Of a DNA stretch of 64,000 nucleotides, positions 11,107-26,200 are shown piece after piece. Origin of the DNA: Bugula neritina. Lineage: Eukaryota; Bryozoa; Gymnolaemata; Cheilostomatida; Bugulidae. Position numbers and translations under genes: made by a program. Positions within the stretch are counted from its first letter, which is position 1. Every line of letters starts with the position of its first letter. The stretch lies in assembly GCA_964035545.1 (NCBI GenBank), contig OZ037770.1:4135662-4199661 (forward strand), given 5' to 3'. The notes below the pieces were generated by a model. It saw nothing but the letters and a program-made list of their open reading frames with translations. It had not been told where the DNA came from and made no database searches.

Positions 11107-11999
11107 ATGTATACTTATATACTAGTATATACAGACTGGTATACCCAAAACCTTGTATACTGCCATGCAAAGATAATTTCAGAAGTTACTCTACGATGCA
11201 GCTTCAGCTCTCAGCAAGCAGCAGATATATAAATTAACAGAAATTATTACAAGTAAAGGAAACAACCTCCAAACTGAAACAAGGAACTCTACTTTGAAAT
11301 GCTAGATGTATGCCAATCAAACTGCAACATCTTAAACCGATTAGAAAATTTTGCTAGAAGTGGGACAACTTTGAACATCTTCAGGACTAATGTTTAGTTG
11401 ACTGAGTTTTAGATATACTTACTACTATACTAGATTATATGGCATAAGTTTCATTTTTAAACAATGAAAATTCAACAATGAGCTGAAAATAAAAGTTATG
11501 TCATAACTTAATGTAGTGAATTCCAAAGTACAAATTAGTTATAACTCGAAACTAAATATGGCTGTAATTAGATTACTCATGATAAATATATTATTCATCA
11601 TGTTTTTGAAACTTTGTGAGAAAAGTTCTGTAGTGTTCAGTGATGAGCACATCATACTAGTTGTGTTCAGTTTTATTATTCAGCGCAGGTAAGATTTCAC
11701 ACAGCTTCTATATGCTTCTTTATACGTAGGCCTATAATATACTTCATATTTTATTATGTTAAATTTGTCCTAATAATTATGTTGTTTATGCATGCACAAA
11801 TAGGTAACTTGACAGATTAATAGATATACATACACAACTGCACTCATTGAAGGGACAGTTACTATATATGAGCTTCTTTTTCTTTTTCATATTTTAATAT
11901 GCTGTCATTGCCTATAAGAAATGAAAAATATATTTTGTTTAAATATTGTATTACCTTTTGATAAAACCTGATCTGTTTCTTTTTTGTTAGGGTTATCTT
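11107..11999. other. AT-rich intergenic sequence
   Basis: No gene, TIR pair or LTR recognised. The sequence between the gypsy 3' LTR and the candidate exon at 12000 is low in GC. Confidence 0.5.
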
Positions 12000-12385
12000 C
12001 TCAAAACAAAGATGCAGACGTCCCAAAAGAGTCTTCAAAATAGATAACTCAAGCCAGACATCAGAAGATTTTATCATATCCGGAGCAGAAAATCTACAAA
12101 ATTCACCTGATAAGAAGAAATATGTGCAACAACAAGCACATGTATAGAAACTTGGTAGAGAAGTTGGATAGTATCAGCCCTGAGATGCTAGATGACGCAG
12201 AAGAAAAGCTAAAGGTAGCAGAGAACAAACTTAAAGAGTTGGCAAACGTTATAAGACTATTTGACAACACTTGGGATAACTTATTTAACAAAGATGAAAA
12301 GATGGTGGAAGGCTTCACAGATGACTTTGGCTCCTTAAGCTCAGAAACTACAAAGAGTAATCTAAACTCTGGAAACTCACAATAA
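12000..12385 (+). pseudogene. Candidate exon or gene remnant, unknown product
   Basis: A pyrimidine-rich stretch ending TTTTTTGTTAG precedes about 150 bases open in one frame. The frame then shifts by one and continues from 12122 as 87 codons (MCNNKHMYRNLVEKLDSISP and on) to a TAA at 12385. The protein is charged, with Glu/Lys/Leu-rich helices (EEKLKVAENKLKELANV). The codon use looks like protein-coding sequence, and the shift suggests a broken terminal exon or processed pseudogene. No family was recognised and no partner exon was found. A chance frame remains possible. Confidence 0.25.
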
Positions 12386-12402
12386 CCTACAAATAGAACT
12401 GG

Positions 12403-12807
12403 TGTTGTGAAATTGTGCTTTACTGCAATCACTGGGTCTATTTAATGAATGCCACTACGCCAGGTTTACTAATTGCTAAGAGTTTATTTACTTCAAATTA
12501 CATGCATAAAAGAATAACACAAACTAACACAAAACGATTACATAAATGAGAGCTAACTGTACACAACTTCACGCTAACAAGTCCAAGTCCTCTCTGCTGG
12601 TCATGCTGCCTATAACTGGCTTCCACTACAGTCAGCAGCTACGCCTTCTAATTAACAGGTCAGTCCTCATTGATTGGCCAAGACAATCAGGACACCCAAG
12701 TAACATGACACCAGCTGCATCACTCCACTGTCGGCGAGAAGTATCCTTTCAATACAAATACAAAATACTAAAATCTACTAAATACAATTATTAATACAAT
12801 TACCACA
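12403..12807. repeat. Solo LTR, degraded copy (same family as 24219-24630)
   Basis: It starts TGTTGTGA and ends TTACCACA. Blocks such as GGGTCTATTTAAT and GCCACTACGCCAGG match the copy at 24219-24630 in the same order. No internal retroelement genes adjoin it. A matching target duplication is not visible, so the exact ends are less certain than in the other copy. Confidence 0.55.
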
Positions 12808-12929
12808 CTATGAAAAACGCTTACACTCTCCCTTCCTATCGAAAGGTACTGCTCTGAGAAAAACAATATAAGAAATATAAAATAATACAAGGGTAACACA
12901 ATCAGAATATGGAAAATCCACAATTACAG

Positions 12930-13545
12930 GGGCGATGAAGGTAACACTGTTTGTCGGCTCTGCCAACAACACTTCACCACCCACCGCCGGCTGTGGGTAC
13001 ACCTCCCACAGCACTCCGTTACCACCTTCTGTCCCTGTGGGGAGTTTAGCTACTACAGGGACTATATACTAAGGCACCAACGTACCATGAATTGTTTCCA
13101 AAGAAATCTATTTGAGGTGGATGAAGCCTCCTACCTCACATTCCTCAATCTCATACGACCGTTCATCTCAGACTCCGCTCGGCTAGAGCGTCTTAACCAG
13201 GGATTTTCTGCGATCACCGGCCCATCACCCCTGTACCCACTACGAAGCCTCCCAGATATCTGCAGAACTCCCCTTGATCTATCCCTCGTGTCTTACTACA
13301 ATGCATCAAAATAAGTCTTACAAACTTCCTCCTTTTTCCCCTCCTACAGACCGAAAAAGACGGTGGCAGCAACCCTCCCCTCCACGTTCCTCAGCGCTGG
13401 CCCGCAACTTGCGGGAAGTAGAACTTAGAGCCAACAAACTCGAACAGGAGGCACATCGGCTTGCTCCTAGGGTTAAAGAGGCAGCAAGTGAGTTATGATC
13501 ACTAGAAGAGTCCATAGCCCAGCTCAAACAAGCCGTCAAAGATTA
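12930..13545 (+). pseudogene. Third-ORF relative: C2H2 finger and coiled coil, broken
   Basis: Translation in shifting frames gives CRLCQQHFTTHRRLWVHLPQ, then FCPCGEF, RHQRTMNCFQ and a region ending GFSAITGP. All match the third ORF of the gypsy element in order. The C-terminal piece (REVELRANKLEQEAHRL) is a clear amphipathic helix, followed by a TGA at 13496-13498 and a short tail ending at TAA near 13545. At least two frame breaks are present (near 13087 and 13300). Conservation of finger and helix between two diverged elements argues that this ORF is a true element gene. Confidence 0.65.
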
Positions 13546-13702
13546 ATATAGTATTCACCAACCCGCCACGAACCCCCTACTCAGGGTGACCTGCTCCCCT
13601 CCATGACAAACTGATGCTCAATAGGTGATATCGGAATATAACTGTACATATGGTAGACAATCACTATGGTTCTTTGTTTTATTATTTATATATATATATA
13701 TA

Positions 13703-17034
<3,332 letters not shown>

Positions 17035-17056
17035 ATTAAATTGCTAGCTCGTAAAG

Positions 17057-17280
<224 letters not shown>

Positions 17281-17453
17281 GTGTGTCTCGATGGATGTCA
17301 TTTTCTTTTTATATATAAGTTTTTTTTGGATAAACACCTTTTGTAAAATTGCCTTAGTTAGCTTTGTTTTTATATATATAATAGTTTTTTTATAGTACGC
17401 TTCTCTTCCACTCTAGGTTTAGCAGGAAGTACGCTCCCTGCTGGAGGGGACGG

Positions 17454-17666
17454 TGTAGTGGCCAACGAAGCATACTAGTTATACACATGCATTAAAGCCA
17501 ATCATATGGAAGCACGTGATTACCCCCGGCGAAGCAGAATACTTTCGGACAGTTTTTATATAGTTACAGTTGAGAGTAGTATGTGAAAATAGATAGTAGA
17601 CCTGTGAATGTGTTATAGAATTTGAAAGTATTTCTATTATTACTTGTATTAATATAAAAGCAAACA
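17454..17666 (+). repeat. LTR of the second gypsy-like element
   Basis: It starts TGTAGTGG directly after a polypurine tract. Segments such as CAGTTGAGAGTAGT resemble CAGTTGAGGATAGT in the LTRs at 1100 and 10798. The right end is placed at GCAAACA by the TG-CA rule and is uncertain. Confidence 0.5.
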
Positions 17667-18116
17667 TTCTAACATAATATAATTGAATAAAATTTATTGA
17701 TAAAATATCAAGAGGAAACTTTGATATACTAGCAAGCTAGTTGATATAATAATATTGATAACATGGCAGTTAAAACATGTGCTTGAGACTTGACCTAGTC
17801 ATAACTTAGTGTCACATCAAAGTAGAAAGAATAATAAACTTGGCTAAATAAAAGGTGTGATATAAATAGGGGTTGTTGGTGTTTAAAAAATCATAAAATC
17901 AACTGTTACAATATATTGATAATAAATATTATAACGTGACATTCTATATACTGTAGGTACAATTAAAGTACAGTAGTTAAAAGTCTTTGCTAGATAATAT
18001 GGCTGTCAAGTAATAATAAACAAGTCTCACAAACTCACTCTATGTTTCAAGTCAATAATCTTCAATAATTGAATTAAGCTTTGTGCAGCTTCAAATTTGA
18101 GTTGTGTACCGGGTAC
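17667..18116. other. AT-rich sequence 3' of the ROCO-caspase gene
   Basis: No gene recognised. It should contain the 3' UTR and polyadenylation signal of the minus-strand gene. ATTGTAATAATA-like AT-rich stretches are present but no signal is assigned. Confidence 0.4.
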
Positions 18117-20223
18117 TTAGGGGTTTTCTTCTCTACTAAGCCCATCGAAGCCAGGAAACAGGTAAAGTCTTTTACGGAGAGGAAGAGTCTTCCAGATTAC
18201 TACCAAATTTCTGCTTCTCTCTGAATCTTCATCTGTATACAGTTTCTTAACTAGTTTAGTCTGTACCTGTAAAGTAAGTGATGACTAGTAAGATTGTTTA
18301 TCAATTCACTATTATAGCTGTGATAAAATGTAAATTTCAGCTTTTAGAATATTGTATCCCACTTGTAACAAATATGAACAGCAAACACTTTGGGAATTGT
18401 CTACCGCAGTCATATCATATAGCATATAGCAGTACAGTGGCACTAGTATATTAGCAAACTACAAGAACATATAGACAAGGAAGAGAAACTATAATCAATA
18501 TAGTGAGCCAATATATGCTAAAGGAATTGTAGGAGCAAAAACTACCAGGTAAACTAGAAAAAACTAGGAAGGATGTTCTGTTACTAAAACTATAGTGGAT
18601 ATTTTCTTTTAGAAGACAATAGGGTTTAAACATAGAAATGAATAAAATGATATGATGAGAAATAATATTTTAATTTCTTAAATAAAAGTTGAGCTAGCCA
18701 AAAAAGTATTGTGATTTTTAAACTTTAAAAGTATAAATAGTTTGTGAATTATAAACCCACCTGCTGAAAGATGGTGTAGAGATCCCGGTGACAGGCATGT
18801 TTGTAGATTGAAGATACTAGAGCTCTAATCATAGGAGATCCATACTCAGGATGTCTCTTTGATGCTAAAATACAATTAAGTGCAACCAAAATCTATAGGC
18901 TTATAGCCAGACCAAGTTTAACAGGTTTTAGTTATGGCATAGGCTTATCATATTTAAAATCTCAAAGTTCTGGAACACATTCTACTCTTTTCAGTTTAGT
19001 AGTTATTAGAATCAAAGCCCTTACAAAATGCGGGAATAATACAAAATCGGTAAACCACATTTTATGCAAGGTACAACAGCTCAGACAAGCTTATAGCCAA
19101 TCACTGTCTCTTATTATACTTACAGCAGACGTTACTCTTCAGAACAAGAAGATTATCAACATCCAGTCTGGTCATATGTTCTTCTATTCTATATTCTGGT
19201 GGTAAGACAGGTCTGATGGGTCTTATCACACTGGGTGTTTCAGGATATACAATATCATCCTCAGATTCAGAATGTGTAGAAGAGACAGCTTCAGTTTCTT
19301 CTTCTTGAGCTGCTGCAAGACCTGATCTCTCTGGATTCTCTTCAATGTTTGCTGCAACACATATAATTTAGTTATCAGGGAAGTAAGATAGATCAAAACA
19401 TCCATTTTCGTAGCAAAGTTGCCTAACCAATTTTATATGACACATTTCTGAAGATGTCCTTTTTTTTCTGTAAAAAATCATCTTAATGAAACAAAGAAGT
19501 TTTGACTACTGTGTAACCACTCAAATAAGTGTGTCCGTTTTTATTACAAAACAATATTCACCTTCGCTGCAAGCTTCCAGGATGACAACTGTAGGTTTAG
19601 GCTTTAAACTCAAAGGAGCGAGCAAATCATAAAAGTCTGTAAGGTTGACCTTCTCAAGGTCAGTTCCATAGATGCAGTTATCTTCACCACCATGAGTCAT
19701 AATAACCAGTATTTGACAACCCAAGCCATTGTTTTTTTCTCCTCTTATCTCAGACTTCACAGCCGACATCATTTCCTACAAATTTGGAAACAACTATAAT
19801 AATATTATATAATTGATACAAGTTTATGATAACTGAATAAAAGAATAATTTTTGAACTAGCAAAAAACAAAGTTTTGACCAGCAATAAACATGATTTGGG
19901 TTTTTTATTTAGGCCTTATTTTGAAGCATTGATAAACTAAGTAGTTAGGTGATGGTGTCAATTTTTAAGGTTTAATCAAGCAAGTGTCATGTTTCATATA
20001 CATGTAGATAAACTGAATGAATACTATTGCTTTCAGTCTAACAATATTATACCTCTGCTGTTAAGTCTGTGTGTGTCTCAACATCAAACTTAAGAGAGTT
20101 CAACATGACAGACATGTTCTCAACATCAGCATCTGAACCTTCCCTGCATAAGTCTGGTCTTTCGACAAAGTTCTTGTTGTTTATTATCAGAGCTCTTCCT
20201 CTCTCTCTGGTCATACTGAACAC
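18117..20223 (-). CDS. Caspase domain exons (p20 and p10) of the ROCO-caspase gene
   Basis: Five exons. Exon 20223-20053 encodes VFSMTRERGRALIINN, LCREGSDADVENM (with the S1-pocket Arg) and LKFDVETHTDL. Exon 19775-19562 encodes LVIMTHGGEDNCIYG, with catalytic His near 19692-19694, and VVILEACSE, with catalytic Cys at 19569-19571. Exon 19351-19124 is an acidic linker with several Asp residues (ESEDDIVYPETP) suited to self-cleavage. Exons 18864-18761 and 18266-18117 give the p10 part (HPEYGSPMIRALVSSIYKH; LPLRKRLYLFPG) and a TAA stop. Length, about 290 residues, is normal for caspase p20 plus p10. The active-site block EACSE departs from the usual QACxG, which could alter or lower activity. No CARD or DED was found in this region. 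Confidence 0.85.
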
Positions 20224-23200
20224 CTAGATTCAATTTTCAGACAATCGCGTACAGTGGTGCCATACAAGTATGTATATCGACATTATATTTTGAAGCACTC
20301 CAAGAAAAATAATTACAATTATTCTAGAGCTCATGAAGCCATTTGGAGCCTCAAAGTTAGAAGTCTCATAGAAAACACTATAACCAGGGATGTAGTGGCA
20401 AAAATATTCTAGGCCATACTCTCAGGCCGGGGGTCCAGGGGGCCGCCCAGGCCCCCCGCGGGGTCCGGGGCAGCGCCCCGGCTGCTGAAGCCCTCAGGGC
20501 TCTTCTGATGCAAATTTATGCAATTTAAAGCCATTGTGAATTCTAATTCTTCTGAAAAAATATGTGTTGAAATGTGCACTTCACCATTATTTTCATACCA
20601 TCCCAGCTACATGACGACTGGGCATTGCTGCAAACTATATAAATATTCAGTATTGTCCCATACTTGTTGACTGTAATTTTAAATGTAATCTTACTCAACT
20701 GCAGTTAGGTTTGTTCTGACATGCACCAAGTCCAAACTGTACAGAAAAATTGCTGAAGATCTCACAAAGATGGAAGGATAGAGGCAGGTAACAAGTGCTC
20801 ACCAAATGCAACCTGATTATTTTAATAATAACTAATAGACTGAGGTGCCCAGAAAAAGAATAATAGATCAGAAAGGAGGCAGATTACAAATCAGAAAATG
20901 TGTGGTTGTTTTTTATAAAGAGCAATTTGAATTGATAGCTCATTGGCAAGCAGAAATTGGTTAAAAACCTAATTGGAGTTTATTAGAGTATTAGTCTAAA
21001 CCATAAAGAGATACCACCACACCTACTTAACACACAATAAAGCAAACCCAAGAAGAGTATGTTAACTTGGTTTTAAAATAAAACCCTTAAACTTTCACTA
21101 GACACATCAAGGAAACATACCCCAAATGAAAAAATTTGACAGGTTTAATATGTGTTAACCTAGAAGATGATTAAATATAAAGCCAGATGTTAGTTAGTAC
21201 AATCAAACATAAACGGTTACTTATGGTGGTGTACAGTTTGGAAAAAACTCATTGCATTGATAATTAACATGCAATAACGCTAGGTTTTTGAGCAAAATGT
21301 GGACATAGTACCTGTGGACCTCAGTGATAAATTTTCGTTAACCTCTCCTACACAACTGGTATTGTTTCTTGAAGAGATTTTGATTTTATTTCTGGATTTC
21401 ATGTTGGTTTTTTTAAATTTCATTGCTTATTGACAAAATACAAGTCCACACAAGATAGATAAGGGCAACCTTCTAGCTGTCACTGCCTAATTGTGCTAGA
21501 ATAAAAATTTAAAAACCATGTTGTAGATCTACCTGTTCCTCAGAGCACCTGCTTTTTCGAGTTTTCAATACTTTTTTGCAAAGTTTTAGACAAAAAACTA
21601 CCCATTTTTGCCAATTTTATCTGAAAAGTTTATTTTTCAAAATCTGCCAAATTTCTCAGCAGGAAAGCATGTTATTGGAATAGAACAAACACTGTCGGAA
21701 ACCTGAGAAATTTATGCATAGCAAATTTTTTGATCCTTTCAATAGCCTTCATAGATTTTCCACAAATTAGTGATTTACACACTGAAATGAAATATTTTTC
21801 TCTTAGCAATCACCAATGCACAGCACTTCGCGCTTCAGTGAACACGTAAAGATGAGAAGACGGAATGTTGATAGCTCTTATTATTCATAGTGTAATCTCA
21901 GGCTAAACCATCACAAGTAGGTAACACGCATGCCACCCACATAGCATCAACATAACAAGAACTTAAACTAGATTGTGAGCGAAAACTTATGATATTCTCA
22001 GTGAGGATGCCCTAACTATCCTGTGCACTAATCATCTTTCAAAAATATTATGCCCATACGGGCGTATGGCCTAGAACAGTCTGTTTTCTTCTAGGCCATA
22101 CGGCGTATGGGACCGTATGGGTACCACTACATCCCTGACTATAACACTCTCTTGCAAAATCAATTTTTATTTTTGTGCCAAGTTTTAAGTTCATTACTTT
22201 TTAGCTATAAAGTTGAATAAAAAATTTTTGTTTAAAAGATCAATTGTCAGCTTTACCAAAAAAAAACATTTAAATACTCAATTAAGTGCTAATCGGTATT
22301 TTGGCACGAGTCATTCAGGATATGATTTAATGAGGTTACAAAATACGAGTTATTACACTGCATGATTCTACTTTATCAAAAATAGCTTATATATTTAACA
22401 CTAAGTTTTTACAAACCAAGCATGTGTTTGCAAAGTTGTAGAAGTAAATAAGGACAATTTATGGTTATAATGGATTTTCTTTGCACATAACACTTTACTG
22501 GCCTTAAAATAGACCATGGTCTAATTTATGTGAACAAAATTTCTAAAACCAAACCATCTGCAAAACATTCACTTAGCTCACAGATACAATTGATCGCAAT
22601 AGCAATTATGGTAAAATCAACTTCAAGTTTGAAGGTAAAAAAAATCATATAAATATTTGTCCCACTAGGATTACTCTATGGCCATAGGAGATATTACTGG
22701 GAAATCCCAATCCTTCATTCCAAGCAACTCTTTTGGCTTCAATTTATAACTCGTTCAGTCTTCAGGCTCTCTTAGCCTCTCACCTCCTTAGGAGTACCGC
22801 TACTCCTACTACTACTCTTTACAAAAGGTCAAAAAAGCCCAAAAAAATTGCCCCCTCCCTACTGGAATTCAAATGGCAGAAGGCCAGCTTTCAAGCATGC
22901 AAGGTTGGATAAACATTACACCACAATGACTAAAGAGTAATCTCCACACAACAGATGCCTTCTAATCATGATAACCAATTGAACCCAAATGAATAAAAGC
23001 AGAGCAGAAACTATTATGGCTAAACCAAAACGTATAAGTATAGTGAAATGATGGTATTTGAAAATTTGCATGCATTCAGGTCAATTGATTATCAAATGTA
23101 ATTGAACAACTGCACATGACAATTTAGTAAAAGGAGTTTTAGAAACTGAAATACTGTGGTAAAATTGTGTATACTTCAATAATTGTTTCGTGTATTTCTT

Positions 23201-26200
23201 ACTAGTATTTCTTTTATTCCTATGGAATGCGTGTTTTTCCTAAATGTATTAGTTAGCGTAGCACCAGTCCATTAACAGCTAGGTGTCATGATAGTAATGA
23301 CTGAATTAGTTATTGTTCCTAGCTAGGCATTATTATAGTAAAGCTGGATTAGCAACTATTCATAGCTACGCATAGGACTGCTCATATAACTAAAGATGAC
23401 TGGAAATTTCACTCGAAATTCGCTTAATTCGAGCAAATTCCTGCTGACCTTTTGTTATTACCCTGCGAATCCCCTGCGATTCAAGCAAACTCCCTCAAAT
23501 TCGCATAGAACTTTCTAGACTAGTTACATCCAAATATATTAAAGGATTGCTCTATCTTGTCTAATAAATGGCCATTTAGGTCAAACACACATAATATTGT
23601 GTTTTTCTAAGCATGCATTGACAAAAAGCATTTGACCAAAGGTAGAAAAAGTTAGTTGAAGTTGAGGGTGTAGATTGGTAACAGTCAAAACGCTGATTTT
23701 GAAATGAGCTGGGAAATGTGACGTAACAGCGCCAGCATTCCTGCTGGTCTCGTGACTATACAAATGAATAACAATAGAAATATGACTGTGAGATGTGATC
23801 TTTCAGCTCGTAATTTGTATATTTATAGAAGTGCAAATGTGAATTATCTCAATCTATAGTTTTTTGACATGTTAAATAACATGTATGTGATAACATTAGG
23901 CTGTATTTTGCTTGTAAACATAGAAAAAAGCATTGCAAAAACATGCATTCTTTAGGATGAATGCCTGCGATCGATCTAAACTAGGTCAGATTGTGCAATA
24001 TTACGGGCGCACCAAAGCTGATCTATATAGCGCACTGTAACTGCTTGAACGTTATTGGTTGATGTTGCGCTCAGCAACCTTGAATAGTAGCGTTATAGTT
24101 AGCACGTGCAGCATAGTTACTGGCGTTCACACGTCACGTATTAGGCTATTCTTTCTCATGGCTGAAAATTTTACCTCCCTCAAAATTGGAATTTTGAAAA
24201 GCTGTCTTCTAGGCATATTGTAGTGAATTTTGCCAGTTCACTATTATTATTTGTGGGTCTACTTAATCAAAGCCACTGCGACAGGTTGTTTACGATAAGA
24301 TATTTTATTAGTTATACAAATAATAAGAAGGTTATTTACTGCTAGCATGAATAGAAAAACGGTTACATAATTAACGAGCTTTAATACACAACTGTTCTAA
24401 ATGAAATCCCAAGCTGCTCTGCCGGCTAGCTACTCAGCGCACTGCAACTACGAGTAGCTAGCTCCACCTGCTATCAATTAATGTCATTGTCCTGATTGGT
24501 GGCTACTAGTGGTGCCACTACTGCCCATAGCTACACTCCGACAGTGTCGAACTCACAAGATGCATAAAACAATATAGAGTTAACCTTTTCGATTAATACC
24601 ATAATACTTGCGCCACTAAAATCTACCACAATATATCCCTTTGCAAAGTCACAATTGTTTGCATACACATTAGATTATAGTTCATAATTACAATGTGATT
24701 GTAATAAACTAAGATAGAGCAATCCTTTAAAGGGAGCCTTCAAACCAGTGAATTGAGTTGACTGCCAGCATATCAGATGAAGACACAACTCGGAGCTACC
24801 AAGCAAGGACACTTGTATACCTAATGCATGGTTATTTACCTTATACTTAGAATAATAGTAGTACATATAGTTTTCCACGTGATGTAAGGAGTTATCCTCT
24901 CTAACTCTTTTTCTATTTTTGGATATATATTGGAGTACAATAAAGGATAGTGAGTATAAACTTTCTTATTTGTTTATTAATAAATATTCTCAGCAAAGAA
25001 TCACTGTGTTCCATCAGCTAATAACCCACACCAATAATTACATGCAGCGATTAATAACATTCCACGCATAAAATTATTACAATACTCTATACTGGGCGGA
25101 GAAAGGAGAGCTGCTATAACTTATGTTCATCAGCTGAAAAACTCACCTTGTCAGTGTTTGAGAAGAGTTGTTTTATCTTTGGGTTGGTTGTTGGCTTTAG
25201 TTCAATTTTTATTAACTTCATGCCTTCTTCAGGTTGCAGATTGTCATCATCTTCAAAGAGATTACTCAGATCTTCATCATTTAACTCATCTACGATCACA
25301 TGATTAGACAGATTATTGCCAAAATTTGAAACCATAAACTGCACATTTTGCTTAGACAGGAGTAGAAGCAATTAATTTCAAAAATCACAATTAGATATGA
25401 TTTGTAGGGAAGTGTAGAGCAAAATTTGCAAAGCCTTTAATTTTACCAATACTGTGGGTTTAAAAAGTAAGTTCTGTCTAAAAAGTTTACCGTTTGATTT
25501 GTTCTGCTCTCTTCGAAGTTTGAGCTCAGAAAGGAACTTCTTCAATTGATTTGTTTCTGCTTCAGACAAAGTCTCACCTGAGCAAAACAGATGTAATTAG
25601 TAACATTAAAACTGGATGAGAGGCATTAGAAGAATATGAGACATAATCAAAGGCTCATGTATCAAGTTTACACTTTATAAGTCAGTCTAAAAGTTCGTTA
25701 AAGTAGCTGTGTAGTTTGCTAATGTCCATCTAGCTGCTATTAAAATTCATCAATGCCTGAAAAAACAGTAGATACGTTTTGATAGTGCAACAAACTATTT
25801 AAAAACATTTGGGCAAAGCAATCAAAGGTGAATCATAGTTGTAAACATACATGGATGAATTAGAGCACTGGGTATCTCTTCATTGTTACACAATATCTTT
25901 GAAGATCCATGACACTTCTTGACATTTAGTGGCAGTTGGCTTTTCAAAGATCGGAGACACCATTTAGGATGCAAAAGCTTTTTAGGGCAAGAAACCCCCA
26001 GTAGCATGCAGTGAGCACAGATGCAGGCAGTAACTGGTCGACTAGCAGTCCAAGTTTCCATGACATGTTTGAGAATGTTGTTTGTAGCTGAGATGAGTTT
26101 CTCCCACATCTTGGAAATGTGAGGAGCATCGGATGACACATAGAGTAAGACTCTTCTAGATTCATAGTCATGTGTCAGCTGTGTGTATGTCTCATCTTGA

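Noticed and set aside
18117-20223. Caspase as a stand-alone gene starting near 20.3 kb
   Set aside because: The first caspase exon begins at a splice acceptor in phase 0 with no upstream start codon or prodomain exon seen; kept only as the alternative to the fusion.
22852-22930. tRNA-like arrangement on the minus strand
   Set aside because: A- and B-box likenesses are weak, no cloverleaf is evident, and there is no second copy.
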